From contig MKTZ01000021.1 of NCBI GenBank assembly GCA_001898505.1, forward strand, positions 103,151 to 167,150: a stretch of DNA of 64,000 nucleotides, written 5' to 3'. This document shows, in pieces, positions 27,803 through 36,957 of the stretch. The notes under the pieces are model-generated. The model searched no databases. It was not told where the DNA came from and saw only the letters and a program-made list of their open reading frames with translations. The DNA is from Sphingobacteriales bacterium 50-39. Lineage in GTDB: Bacteria > Bacteroidota > Bacteroidia > Chitinophagales > Chitinophagaceae. Positions within the stretch are counted from its first letter, which is position 1. Every line of letters starts with the position of its first letter. The translations under genes and the position numbers were made by a program.

Positions 27803-27840
27803 AGCGGACCACGGGTCCGCTGGCCAAAGGCCCATCATTA
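27803..27840 (+). repeat. Two triloop hairpins followed by CATCATTA
   Basis: AGCGGACC-acg-GGTCCGCT (27803-27821) is followed by GGCC-aaa-GGCC (27822-27832) and then CATCATTA (27833-27840). The element lies seven bases after the adaptor stop, inside the efflux operon. The same hairpin-plus-ATCATTA order occurs at 19915-19933 and 48116-48144. Confidence 0.5.
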
Positions 27841-27844
27841 AACG

Positions 27845-27888
27845 GTGCACCGGATGGGTACTTTTGAAAACAAGCCATTCCGGTGCAC
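27845..27888 (+). promoter_or_regulatory. Intercistronic stem-loop upstream of the RND pump gene
   Basis: GTGCACCGG (27845-27853) pairs perfectly with CCGGTGCAC (27880-27888). The stem continues with ATGG/CCAT past a one-base bulge, leaving a 17-base loop. It ends 15 bases before the pump start codon, and could adjust translation of the pump relative to the adaptor or protect mRNA ends after cleavage. Confidence 0.5.
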
Positions 27889-27903
27889 TCAAAAAATAAC
27901 TGT

Positions 27904-30900
27904 ATGAGCGTTTTAGAAAATATCACCGGCAAGTTCAAGGATTTTGTCGTCACCACCTGGGCCATCAAGAGTAAGACATTTATCTATCTGATGATGGTGG
28001 CTGTCAGTGGCATAGGGGTGTTCCAGTTCATGACCTTGCCGAAGGAACAGTTCCCGGACATCGTGATACCTACAATCTATGTGTCTACCATTTATACGGG
28101 CAACTCGCCAAAGGACATGGAGAACCTCGTTACCCGTCCTATAGAGAAGCAGATCAAGTCCATCACGGGCGCCAAGATCAATAAATTCACGAGTACCTCC
28201 CAGCAGGACTACTCCGCCATCATGGTGGAGTTCGAGACGGACGTAAAGGTCGACGTGGCGTTACAAAAAGTAAAGGATGCCATCGACAAGGCTAAGCAGG
28301 ACCTGCCGACCAATCTTACACAGGAGCCAACGGCATTGGAAGTAAGCTTTTCGGACCAACCTATCATGTATGTAAATATCAGCGGCGACTATGACCAGCA
28401 GCGGCTGAAGAAATTTGCGGACGACATGAAAGATAAGCTGGAAGATATCTCACAACTAAACAGGGTGGACATCGTCGGCGCTCCTGAGCGCGAGTTCCAG
28501 ATCAACGTGGACAATTACAAGATGCGCGCTTCCAATATCAGCTTTGACGATATCGACAATGCGGTGAAAGGGGAAAACCTGGATATCTCGGGCGGCCTGC
28601 TGGATGTGGGCACCATGAAGCGCAATCTTCAGCTGAAGGGGCAGTTCCATACCGCACAGGACATATCCCAGATCATCATCCGAAATCCTGCGGGCGGCTC
28701 GGTGTATTTAAAAGACATTGCTACGATCAAGGATACGATCAAAGACAGGGAGAGCTATGCTCGTCTGGATGGCAAGAATGTGGTGACATTGAACATCATC
28801 AAGCGCAGCGGGGAAAACCTTATCGAGACCTCCGACCAGGTAAAGGCCACGGTGGAGGAGATGAAGAAGGACCTGCCGCAGGACCTCGCGGTGGTGGTGA
28901 CGGGCGACCTGAGCAGCAAGACGCGTACTTCTTTCAACGACCTGGTGAACTCCATCGTCATTGGATTTATGCTGGTACTCATCATCCTCATGTTCTTCAT
29001 GGGTGTGGTGAACGCCTTTTTTGTGGCGTTGTCGGTGCCATTGAGCATGTTTGTGGCCTTTGTATTCCTGCCGGCGGCGGACCTTATTATCGGCTCGCAG
29101 GTGACGTTGAACTTTATCGTGCTGTTCGCGCTGCTCTTCGGATTGGGGATCATCGTGGATGATGCCATCGTGGTCATCGAGAACACCCACCGTATATTCA
29201 CACAAGGCAAGGGACAGATCAACTCTACCCGGGCGGCGATGATGGCTGCGGGAGAAGTGTTTGTTCCCGTGCTGGCAGGTACGGTCACGACATTGGCGCC
29301 CTTCTTCCCGCTGCTGTTCTGGCCGGGCCTCATCGGTAAGTTCATGGTCTATCTGCCGGCCATGCTGATCTTTACATTGACAGCCTCGCTGGTAGTGGCC
29401 TTTATCATGAACCCGGTGTTTGCGGTAGATTTCATGAACCATCCGGAAGGAGAGGGTAAGAAGTCAAAAGCGGCCATGTTCAGGACCCCGGGCTTCTGGG
29501 TTGCCGTCGGCTTTGGTATATTGTTCGATGTGGCGGGCGTCCCCTTCCTGGGTAACCTCCTTCTCTTCCTGGTCATCCTCGCTATATTGAATAAGTTCAT
29601 CTTCGAGGGAATGATACATAGCTTCCAGAACAGGGTACTGCCCTGGATCATGGGACATTACGAAAGACTGCTGCGCTGGGCCCTGAAAGGCTGGCGCCCG
29701 GCCTGGTTGCTGGTAGGCACTTTCGGCATGCTCATCTTTTCTGTCGTGTTGTTTATCGTCCGTAAGGTGCCGGTGGAGTTCTTCCCCAAGGGCGATCCCA
29801 ACCAGGTGTACGTATATCTTAAGCTGCCGGTGGGCACGAACGTGGATTATACGGACTCGGTCACCAAGGTGCTGGAACAAAGAGTATATAGGGTACTGGG
29901 TATGGAGAATGGTAAGAAGAACCCGGTGGTAGAGAGTGTCATCAGCAATGTGGCCATCGGCGCCAACGATCCTACCAGCGGTGACAGGAGTACCCGCAGT
30001 GAATTGGGGCGTATACAAGTGTCCTTCGTGGAATATGGATTGCGTAATGGCGTTCATACGGCGCCACTTCTGGATTCCATAAGGCATGTGATGAAGGGCA
30101 TACCTGGTGCGGAAATATCCGTGGACCAGGAACAGAACGGCCCTCCTACTGATCCTCCTGTCAACATCGAGGTGGCCAGCGAGAATTTCGACGACCTGAT
30201 CAAGACGGCTGTCTCCCTGAAGAATTATTTGGATTCCATCCAGACGCCGGGAGTGGAGGATCTTAAAATGGACATCGATCTCACCAATCCGGAGGTCACG
30301 CTCACGGTGGACAGGCAGCGGGCTATGACGGAAGGTGTGAGCTCGGCCCAGGTGGGTCAGGCATTGCGTACTGCCCTCTTCGGACGGGAGTCCTCCAAGA
30401 TCAAGGAAGGGAAGGAAGAATATAAGATACAGATACGTAACAAGGAAGAACAAAGAAAGAACCTGGTCGATCTGCTGAACATGAATATCACGTTCAGGGA
30501 TATGGCCAACCAGGGCCGGATCAAGAATGTGCCTATCAGCTCGCTGGTGAAGGTGGATTATACGAGCACGCTAGGCAGTGTTAAGAGAAAGAATCAGAAG
30601 AGGATGATCACTTTGCGCTCCAATGTATTGACGACACAGGGATATACGGCTCCAGCAGTCAATGCGGACCTGGCTAAATCTATCGACGCCTTTAAGCATA
30701 AGCCCGATGGCGTGACGATCAAGCAGACAGGGGAAGGAGCGCAGCAGAAAGAAACAACGGATTTTTTGGGTAAGGCTCTGGTCTATGCCCTGCTGATCAT
30801 ACTTGGTGTGCTGGTATTGCAGTTCAACTCGGTGAGCAAGTCGGTGATCATTCTTACGGAGATATTGTTCAGTGTCATTGGGGTTATCCTTGGATTTGCC

Positions 30901-31485
30901 ATCACGAAGATGGATGTATCGTCCATCATGACCGGTCTTGGTATTGTGGGTCTGGCGGGTATCGTGGTGAAGAACGGGATATTGGTGATTGAGTTTACGG
31001 ACGAGCTGCGATCGCGCGGAATGAAAACACGCGAGGCGGCAATCGAGGCGGGCAAGACACGTATTATTCCTGTATTGCTGACGGCTATGGCTGCCATCCT
31101 GGCCCTGATACCGCTGGCTGTCGGGTTCAATATCAATTTCGTCACTTTATTCTCCGAGCTGAATCCGCATATTTATTTTGGCGGGGACAATGCGGTGTTC
31201 TGGAAGCCGCTGTCCTGGACCATCATCTTTGGTCTGGCCTTCGCCTTCTTTATGACCCTGGTGATCGTGCCGAGCATGTACCTGATCGCGGAAAGACTGA
31301 AAAGACCGATGCGTCGTCACTGGGGCGGCAAATGGGTATCGTTTTTGGGTATCCCGCCTTTTACTATCCTTTTCCTGCTGTTGATGTTCATCACGATCAT
31401 ACGTCACAGCTTTGAAAAGATGAGAAGGAGAAGGAAGCTGAGCGGGAGACGCATAAATGAAGCCTGGATAGGCAGCTGGTTTTAA
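27904..31485 (+). CDS. RND efflux pump permease (AcrB/HAE family)
   Basis: From the ATG at 27904 (MSVLENITGKFKDFVVTTW) the protein is 1,193 residues, somewhat longer than AcrB. It has 12 core helices, two large porter domains and the TM4 proton-relay pair in FGLGIIVDDAIVVIENTHR. A hydrophobic insert sits after the first helix bundle (FWVAVGFGILFDVAGVPFLGN), and a further helix near the C-terminus (IPPFTILFLLLMFITII) precedes a basic tail. The GTG at 27883 lies inside the leader hairpin and is not used as start here. With the adaptor and TolC genes it makes a complete tripartite exporter. The substrate is unknown. Confidence 0.94.
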   Translation: MSVLENITGKFKDFVVTTWAIKSKTFIYLMMVAVSGIGVFQFMTLPKEQFPDIVIPTIYVSTIYTGNSPKDMENLVTRPIEKQIKSITGAKINKFTSTSQQDYSAIMVEFETDVKVDVALQKVKDAIDKAKQDLPTNLTQEPTALEVSFSDQPIMYVNISGDYDQQRLKKFADDMKDKLEDISQLNRVDIVGAPEREFQINVDNYKMRASNISFDDIDNAVKGENLDISGGLLDVGTMKRNLQLKGQFHTAQDISQIIIRNPAGGSVYLKDIATIKDTIKDRESYARLDGKNVVTLNIIKRSGENLIETSDQVKATVEEMKKDLPQDLAVVVTGDLSSKTRTSFNDLVNSIVIGFMLVLIILMFFMGVVNAFFVALSVPLSMFVAFVFLPAADLIIGSQVTLNFIVLFALLFGLGIIVDDAIVVIENTHRIFTQGKGQINSTRAAMMAAGEVFVPVLAGTVTTLAPFFPLLFWPGLIGKFMVYLPAMLIFTLTASLVVAFIMNPVFAVDFMNHPEGEGKKSKAAMFRTPGFWVAVGFGILFDVAGVPFLGNLLLFLVILAILNKFIFEGMIHSFQNRVLPWIMGHYERLLRWALKGWRPAWLLVGTFGMLIFSVVLFIVRKVPVEFFPKGDPNQVYVYLKLPVGTNVDYTDSVTKVLEQRVYRVLGMENGKKNPVVESVISNVAIGANDPTSGDRSTRSELGRIQVSFVEYGLRNGVHTAPLLDSIRHVMKGIPGAEISVDQEQNGPPTDPPVNIEVASENFDDLIKTAVSLKNYLDSIQTPGVEDLKMDIDLTNPEVTLTVDRQRAMTEGVSSAQVGQALRTALFGRESSKIKEGKEEYKIQIRNKEEQRKNLVDLLNMNITFRDMANQGRIKNVPISSLVKVDYTSTLGSVKRKNQKRMITLRSNVLTTQGYTAPAVNADLAKSIDAFKHKPDGVTIKQTGEGAQQKETTDFLGKALVYALLIILGVLVLQFNSVSKSVIILTEILFSVIGVILGFAITKMDVSSIMTGLGIVGLAGIVVKNGILVIEFTDELRSRGMKTREAAIEAGKTRIIPVLLTAMAAILALIPLAVGFNINFVTLFSELNPHIYFGGDNAVFWKPLSWTIIFGLAFAFFMTLVIVPSMYLIAERLKRPMRRHWGGKWVSFLGIPPFTILFLLLMFITIIRHSFEKMRRRRKLSGRRINEAWIGSWF

Positions 31486-31573
31486 ACGGCCGCCCGAACG
31501 GGGAAACGTTGTTGAAAATTTTGTAGAATGGATATATTTTAGGGAAGGAACTGCCGTATAGTCTGGAAAAACT

Positions 31574-31607
31574 AAAAGCCGTCCATCGAATGATGGGCGG
31601 CTTTTTT
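31574..31607 (+). terminator. Rho-independent terminator of the efflux operon
   Basis: AAAAGCCGTCCATC (31574-31587) pairs with GATGGGCGGCTTTT (31592-31605) with one G-U wobble and a GAAT tetraloop. The stem ends in a run of six T. This is a strong intrinsic terminator about 90 bp after the pump gene. Confidence 0.9.
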
Positions 31608-31633
31608 GTCGGCCGGGGAAACATTAACTTAGT

Positions 31634-32383
31634 TTGGAGGTGGAGCTGGACCCTAATGAGACGGTCATTGGCGAGCCCGGCGGGTTTATGATGATGGATG
31701 ATGGCATTGAAATGCAGACCATTTTCGGGGACGGATCGGCCCAGTCACAGCAGGGAGGACTGTTGGGGAAATTGATGAATGCGGGCAAGCGTGTGCTGGT
31801 AGGTGAGAACCTTTTTATGACCGCATTTACCAATATTGGGCAGGGTAAGAAAAGAGTGAGCTTTGCCGCGCCGTATACGGGTAAGATCATTCCTCTCGAC
31901 CTGCAGCAGCTGGGCGGGACCATTATTGCGCAGAAGGATGCTTTTCTCTGTGCTGCGAAAGGTGTGAGCATCGGCATTGCCTTTCAGCGCAGGCTGGGTA
32001 CAGGGATCTTTGGGGGAGAGGGGTTTATTATGGAGAAGCTGGATGGGGATGGGATGGCTTTTGTGCATGCGGGCGGGTATATTATAGAGAAGGAGCTTCG
32101 GCCGGGGGAGATACTGAAGGTGGATACGGGGTGTGTGGTGGCTTTTCAGCCTACGGTTGATTTTGATATAGAATTTATCCGTGGGATACGCAACTGGATG
32201 TTTGGTGGGGAGGGGTTGTTCTTCGCGGTGATGCGTGGGCCGGGCAAGGTTTGGCTGCAGTCATTGCCTATCAGCCGGCTGGCCAGTCGCATCATCCAGT
32301 ACAGCCCTCAATTCGGGCATCGCAGGGAGGAGGGGAGCATACTGGGGGGATTGGGGAATTTATTGGATGGGGACGGTTTGTAA
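31634..32383 (+). CDS. TIGR00266/AIM24 family protein, N-terminus missing
   Basis: The frame gives 249 residues of the TIGR00266 (AIM24-like) beta-rich fold: EVELDPNETVIGEPGGFMMMDDGIEMQT, GKIIPLDLQQLGGTIIAQKDAFLCAAKGV and FVHAGGYIIEKELRPGEILKVDTGCVVAF. The glycine-rich C-terminus looks complete. Family members normally begin about 15-20 residues earlier with a strand such as HEIDYxI. Here TAA stands at 31625-31627 in frame, and the first usable codon is TTG 31634, 27 bases after the upstream terminator. Either a short TTG-started form is made, or the 5' end was deleted and this is a decaying copy. Function in bacteria is unknown. Confidence 0.75.
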   Translation: MEVELDPNETVIGEPGGFMMMDDGIEMQTIFGDGSAQSQQGGLLGKLMNAGKRVLVGENLFMTAFTNIGQGKKRVSFAAPYTGKIIPLDLQQLGGTIIAQKDAFLCAAKGVSIGIAFQRRLGTGIFGGEGFIMEKLDGDGMAFVHAGGYIIEKELRPGEILKVDTGCVVAFQPTVDFDIEFIRGIRNWMFGGEGLFFAVMRGPGKVWLQSLPISRLASRIIQYSPQFGHRREEGSILGGLGNLLDGDGL

Positions 32384-32411
32384 TTAAGAGGGGCCATTCG
32401 GCCCCTCTTAA
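32384..32411. terminator. Bidirectional terminator, AIM24 / Bax-inhibitor-1 genes
   Basis: A perfect 12-bp stem (TTAAGAGGGGCC and GGCCCCTCTTAA) with an ATTC loop starts right after the AIM24 stop codon and ends eight bases before the convergent gene. It fits shared termination. Confidence 0.85.
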
Positions 32412-32418
32412 AATATTA

Positions 32419-33192
32419 TTAGTTTCTATTGTTCGCAAACCTGCTCAGCAGCTTGAGTATTTCGATGTACAACCAAACCATTGTCACAAGCAGCCCGAAT
32501 GCGCTGTACCATTCCATGTATTTGGGAGCGCCCATCTGCTCGCCCGTCTCGATCTGGTCGAAGTTCAGCACGAGGCTCAATGCGGCGATGGCTACGATAA
32601 AGAGGTTGATCCCAATACCAAGCATGCTGCTATCGCCAAATTGCATGAATGGGATCTGGACGCCGAAGAAAGAGAGGACGAGCCGTATGAGGTAAAAGAT
32701 ACCTATACCTACGATGGAAGAGAATATGATCGCCCTGAACTTCTCGGTGGCGCGGATGATCCTGAAATTATACAGTAGAAACACCGCAAAAGCGACACCG
32801 AATGTTGCCAATACTGCCGTAATTACAATGTTCGGGTATTTCGTCTTGAACATATCATTGACAATAGCGGAGAGCCCACCCAAAAGCAGGCCTTCCAGGA
32901 GACCATAGGCGGGTGAGAGGTATTTAGCCCATTCGGGTTTGAACGAGATGGCAAAGCCGCAAATAAGACCGCCGAAGAGGCCGACGAGGACAAAAGTCAT
33001 CATGGTGGCGCCTGCTCCAGAAAAATATAATTTCCAGGTATAGGCTGCGCCGGCCACTACCATCAATAATAAGAAACCAAATTTCTGCATGGAGCCTCTT
33101 ACGGTCATTTGACCAAGGGCTTCCTGTCCCTGCAAGGATTTACTAAAGATCTTTTCCGATAGGGTTGGATTTCCGGATTCAAAAAGTGCCAT
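32419..33192 (-). CDS. Bax inhibitor-1/YccA family membrane protein
   Basis: This 257-residue protein has seven predicted helices and matches the YccA/BI-1-like group of Bacteroidota and Actinobacteria. Typical pieces are TVRGSMQKFGFLLLMVVAGAAYTW at the N-terminus and GINLFIVAIAALSLVLNFDQIETG near the C-terminus, where the conserved D-QIE motif is clear. E. coli YccA modulates FtsH, but members of this clade are uncharacterised. It stands alone between a shared terminator and the hydrolase gene. Confidence 0.92.
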   Translation of the reverse strand: MALFESGNPTLSEKIFSKSLQGQEALGQMTVRGSMQKFGFLLLMVVAGAAYTWKLYFSGAGATMMTFVLVGLFGGLICGFAISFKPEWAKYLSPAYGLLEGLLLGGLSAIVNDMFKTKYPNIVITAVLATFGVAFAVFLLYNFRIIRATEKFRAIIFSSIVGIGIFYLIRLVLSFFGVQIPFMQFGDSSMLGIGINLFIVAIAALSLVLNFDQIETGEQMGAPKYMEWYSAFGLLVTMVWLYIEILKLLSRFANNRN

Positions 33193-33304
33193 AGTTGTAG
33201 AGTTTTAAGCGTTTGCAAAGTACAAACAATACATAAAATTAACAAGTGGTGGCCATAGTGGTTGAGCGTGTAAAAATTTTAACAATTGCCTGTTTAAAAA
33301 CTCA

Positions 33305-34156
33305 TTACAAGCTGATCAATACCCCTTTGATCACTTCAAATCTGTTCCAGGGAATAAAGTGATTGGCGCCTGTCAGGGGAATGACCTCCACGGACGCTGC
33401 GTTCACCAGCATCTTCTTTCCATAGCCGGTATTTCCATAAGGCACCAGGGGATCAACTGTCCCATGTACCATATATACGGGGCAGGTTATGCGTGCAAAA
33501 TCACCTTCGAGGGATACCAGGTCCTTTTTCAAATACCATAATTCCTCATTGGAGGGGCGCATCGCTCCCGGAACAAAATAATTCAACGGCGTCCTAAACA
33601 GCCAGGGTCGCCATTTTTCCGGCTTTTCTTCCGCGGGGTCGATCGAGCCTGCCAGGATCACCATCCCGGAGAACATTCCCGGATTATCCGACGCCAGCTT
33701 TATGATCATGGGACCACCCAGGGAATGACCGACGAGATACCTCTTACGGTGATTGTCCAGGACGGTGAATAAAGGACTGATCAGCTCCGACTGTTTTTCC
33801 AGATGCTCGGGTTTGCCATAATCGCTATGTCCAAAACCCGGCCTGTCGACAGACACCATCCGGAACCTCTTCAGGAGTTCCGGGTCCTTCATATATCGCC
33901 GGAATGCATCCCAGCTGCCGGGGGAGCCGTGTATAAAAAATAAGGTAGGTAGGGTGTCGTTGCCTGTTACGGCATAATGAATGGTGTGACCATCTACCAC
34001 GATCCTGGATAATTGGATGGATACGCCCGCGGCGGTAAATTCCTTTTTGGCATCCGCGTCCGTCCGCCGGAAGGTCATGCAGCTTTGTGCGAAAATGAGC
34101 CACAGCAGCAGGATTATAGCAACGGTCCAGCCCATGCCTTTGAGAAAGCGTTTCAT
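33305..34156 (-). CDS. Alpha/beta hydrolase, membrane-anchored
   Basis: A single N-terminal helix (about 8-23) anchors a 283-residue alpha/beta hydrolase in the envelope. The cysteine at 26 (FAQSCM) could also be a lipidation site. The oxyanion HGSPGS is at 76-81 and the nucleophile S145 in GHSLGG. D235 (HGTVDP) and H266 (GANHFIPW) complete the triad. The fold is that of small esterases, lipases or haloperoxidase-like enzymes, with unknown substrate. It lies downstream of ricT, a place where gldH is often found in gliding Bacteroidota, but this protein is not GldH. Confidence 0.88.
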   Translation of the reverse strand: MKRFLKGMGWTVAIILLLWLIFAQSCMTFRRTDADAKKEFTAAGVSIQLSRIVVDGHTIHYAVTGNDTLPTLFFIHGSPGSWDAFRRYMKDPELLKRFRMVSVDRPGFGHSDYGKPEHLEKQSELISPLFTVLDNHRKRYLVGHSLGGPMIIKLASDNPGMFSGMVILAGSIDPAEEKPEKWRPWLFRTPLNYFVPGAMRPSNEELWYLKKDLVSLEGDFARITCPVYMVHGTVDPLVPYGNTGYGKKMLVNAASVEVIPLTGANHFIPWNRFEVIKGVLISL

Positions 34157-34233
34157 GATGAGTTAATGTTCTTTAAATGGTATCATGGCTCACGCAAGCT
34201 CGGGTCATGTGAACGTAGTATGATTAGTCGCGC

Positions 34234-35532
34234 CTATCTGCGTCGGCCTCGCTGGGATGGTGGCGGAGGAGGAGTCTTTCCTTCCTTCTCTTTACCGCTG
34301 CCGCCCTGGCTATTGCCCCGGCCTTGTCCGCCGCCTTGAGGGGGCTTGCCGGCCTGACCAGGCTGTTGTTGTGTCTGGGCCTCGCGCTGACCATGTTTGT
34401 GGTGATGGCCGTGTTTCTTTTTCCTGTCCGCCTTTTCCAGGGTTTTCAGGCTGATCTGCCCAACAAGATCTACAAAACCGCTCTCGTCCTCTTTCGGCTT
34501 GCCGGTGCTCACTTCAACGGGTTCGAGGTTATCGGGCACGACATTCTGGAGGTTCTGCTGCCGGATCTTTCTAACTCTTTCAATAGTAAGCGGATACTGT
34601 TTATTGCTATCCGGCAGGACATACCACATGAGGTTTTTGAAGATATCTTTCTTGATAAGAATAGCTGTTCCTTTTGCTACCTGCAGCGTCTCGGCGTTGT
34701 CGGGGAAATTCTGTAAGGCATCCAGATAGGTATCGAGCTCGTAATTCAGACAGCATTTTAACCGGCCGCACTGACCGCTGAGCTTGCTCTGGTTGATAGA
34801 AAGATTTTGATAACGTGCGGCGGTAGTATTCACGGACCTGAAATCGCCGAGCCAGGTGCTGCAGCATAATTCCCGGCCACAGCTGCCTATACCGCCTACT
34901 TTGGCGGCTTCCTGGCGGGCGCCGATCTGCCTCATTTCTACTTTCAGCCGGAACTCGCCTGCATACAGCTTGATCAGTTCCCGGAAATCCACCCTGTCAT
35001 CCGCGATGTAGAAAAACGTGGCCTTTCTGCCATCCGCCTGGATCTCTACCTCGCTCATTTTCATTTCCAATTTGAGCTGGCGGGCGATGGCGCGGCTCCG
35101 GGTGAGGGCGTCTCTTTCCCGGCTCTTGTTCTGCTGCATGATCTCCAGGTCTTTGTCGGAGGCCCGGCGGAGTACCTTCTTTATTTCCGGATTCCTTTCG
35201 TCTACATCCTTTTTTTTCATTTGCAGTCTGACCATTTCACCCGTCATCGTCACCTGGCCTACGTCAAAACCGCTGACACCTTCGACACTTACCATCTCTC
35301 CCTTTTCAAAGAGGTGGGTAGTTGTATTTCGGTAAAAATCTTTACGGCTGCCTTTGTTAAAGCTCACTTCTACGATCCGGCAGCTGCTGTCCGGGTCGCT
35401 AAACGGCAGATTTGCCAGCCAGTCATAGACATTCAGTCGATTGCATCCCCCAGTACTACACCCTCCGTTACTTTTACAGCCCGATGGTTTTCCCCCATTG
35501 GCTGTACCGCAATTGCTACATCCCATATCCAA
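34234..35532 (-). CDS. ricT: RicT-like PSP1-domain iron-sulfur regulatory protein
   Basis: This 432-residue protein has the PSP1/YaaT core: VEVSFNKGSRKDFYRN, KLEMKMSEVEIQADGRKATFFYIADDRVDFRELIKLYAGEFRLKVEMRQIGARQEA, then GSCGRELCC and SGQCGRLKCCL. In Bacillus, RicT (YaaT) works with RicA and RicF in RNA maturation and development and binds an FeS cluster through such cysteines. The N-terminus is extra cysteine-rich (CSNCGTANGG, GGCSTGGC). The C-terminal 70 residues are low complexity (His/Lys, Gln, Gly/Pro). It follows holB, a conserved Bacteroidota order. Confidence 0.9.
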   Translation of the reverse strand: MDMGCSNCGTANGGKPSGCKSNGGCSTGGCNRLNVYDWLANLPFSDPDSSCRIVEVSFNKGSRKDFYRNTTTHLFEKGEMVSVEGVSGFDVGQVTMTGEMVRLQMKKKDVDERNPEIKKVLRRASDKDLEIMQQNKSRERDALTRSRAIARQLKLEMKMSEVEIQADGRKATFFYIADDRVDFRELIKLYAGEFRLKVEMRQIGARQEAAKVGGIGSCGRELCCSTWLGDFRSVNTTAARYQNLSINQSKLSGQCGRLKCCLNYELDTYLDALQNFPDNAETLQVAKGTAILIKKDIFKNLMWYVLPDSNKQYPLTIERVRKIRQQNLQNVVPDNLEPVEVSTGKPKEDESGFVDLVGQISLKTLEKADRKKKHGHHHKHGQREAQTQQQPGQAGKPPQGGGQGRGNSQGGSGKEKEGKTPPPPPSQRGRRR

Positions 35533-35789
35533 AACAAATTAACAATTAGGAATTGTGCCGCGCGGCCTGATCAAGGGACCGCCTGGCGTGAAGAAAGGCT
35601 ATAATGGCGCAGGCAGAAGAATGCTACTGACGTATGAAGCTATATATAAATATATCAGGTGCAATGTATCTCTGTTCCTGCGGCTCCCCCTTTTCACACA
35701 AGATCTATCCGTCCGGGTCCGCCTCTTTTCACAGGCCCTGTTCCGGGGCCATTATCAAATATACTATTATAAGGTGAATTACGGGAGCT

Positions 35790-36950
35790 TTAATTAACGG
35801 ATGCAACGGTCCGATCCGCCAGGATATGATATAATTTAATGGTCAGGGCGTGGAAAAGCATTTTGGCGTGGGCATTCCGTTCGATGTAATAGGCGGCCCT
35901 ATCCAGCTCCTCGATGATGGCCCTTTGTTGGGAAATATCTGCTATCTTGTTCAGTCTCAAGGCTATATCGCGCTCGTTGTCCGGGATGGCAGGGGCGGAA
36001 TCCCCCATGTACCGGAGACGGATGGCCTGTTCCAATAAATGGTTGAAATACCGGAGGAACTGTTTTTGTCTTTCCCTTCCGGACTTGCTGATCTCGTCGA
36101 TCCATTTGACCTGGGCGATGGGACCGTTCTTAAGAATGGCATTCAACCATTCCCGGAGGATACCCTGCCAGTCATCTTCGGCATGATGGACCAATTGGAG
36201 CGCTTCGTGATAGTTCCCTTCACAAAGAACGGCGATCTGCCGGGCCTGTTCAGCCGGGACCCCAGCCCGCTGGATAAGCGCTTTTTCAATTTCCTCTGTA
36301 TCCGGGAGGGGTATTTTTACCAGTTGGGTCCTGGAGAGGATGGTCTGAAGGATAAGCGACTCATTTTCGGCAACCAATATAAACAAGGTATTGGCGGGTG
36401 GCTCTTCGATGAGCTTGAGCAGCTTGTTACCCTCGTTGCCGAGGTATTCGGGCATCCACATAACCAGGATCTTATATCCGCTCTCGAAACTTTTGAGGCT
36501 TAACTTGTGGATAATGTCGTTGCACTCAAGAGCGGTGATATTCCCCTGTTTGTTCTCGGCCCCGATGAATTGAAGCCAGTCATAGGCGTTGCCATAAGGG
36601 TATTGTTTGACAAACTCCCGCCATTCGCTGATATAATCGGTGCTTACGGGTTTATCGCCCGGTTTGCGGGGAATGACGGGATAGGAGAAATGAATATCCG
36701 GGTGGATCAGCTGTGCGGCCTTGACACAGGCGGGACAAACCCCACAGGCGTCGGGAGGAGGGACGGGGGCGGCCTGGGGCTTGTTCACCTTTTCGCAAAC
36801 AGTATATTGGGCAAATGCCAGGGCCAACGACAGGGCGCCGCTGCCTTCACTACCAAGGAAGAGAAGTGCATGACTCAGCCGATTGTGCTGGACGAGTTCG
36901 ACCAGCTTTTCCTTGATCTCCCGCTGCCCGATGACATTTGTGAATGACAT
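35790..36950 (-). CDS. holB: DNA polymerase III subunit delta'
   Basis: From the ATG at 36950 (MSFTNVIGQREIKEKLV) this is a 386-residue clamp-loader AAA protein. It has a zinc module (CGVCPACVKAAQLIHPD) and a central block NKLLKLIEEPPANTLFILVAENESLILQTILSRTQ. The Walker A region reads LGSEGSGALSLAL, with the lysine replaced by alanine. That fits delta', which does not need ATP hydrolysis. A TTG nine bases further upstream is in frame but is not needed. It loads the beta clamp at replication forks. Confidence 0.92.
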   Translation of the reverse strand: MSFTNVIGQREIKEKLVELVQHNRLSHALLFLGSEGSGALSLALAFAQYTVCEKVNKPQAAPVPPPDACGVCPACVKAAQLIHPDIHFSYPVIPRKPGDKPVSTDYISEWREFVKQYPYGNAYDWLQFIGAENKQGNITALECNDIIHKLSLKSFESGYKILVMWMPEYLGNEGNKLLKLIEEPPANTLFILVAENESLILQTILSRTQLVKIPLPDTEEIEKALIQRAGVPAEQARQIAVLCEGNYHEALQLVHHAEDDWQGILREWLNAILKNGPIAQVKWIDEISKSGRERQKQFLRYFNHLLEQAIRLRYMGDSAPAIPDNERDIALRLNKIADISQQRAIIEELDRAAYYIERNAHAKMLFHALTIKLYHILADRTVASVN

Positions 36951-36957
36951 AGGGGGC

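Noticed and set aside
27883-27903. GTG start for the RND pump
   Set aside because: It lies within the intercistronic stem. The ATG at 27904 gives the usual RND N-terminus.
29464-30453. 329-codon minus-strand frame within the RND pump
   Set aside because: It is antisense to a continuous, well-matched pump gene and has low-complexity composition.
35756-35763. CAAATATA, a minus-strand TATATTTG promoter match for ricT
   Set aside because: It lies over 220 bases from the ricT start and has no -33 element. I judged it a chance match in AT-rich sequence.
35555-35797. 80-codon plus-strand frame between ricT and holB
   Set aside because: No start context and no family resemblance. It overlaps the holB end and looks like chance.
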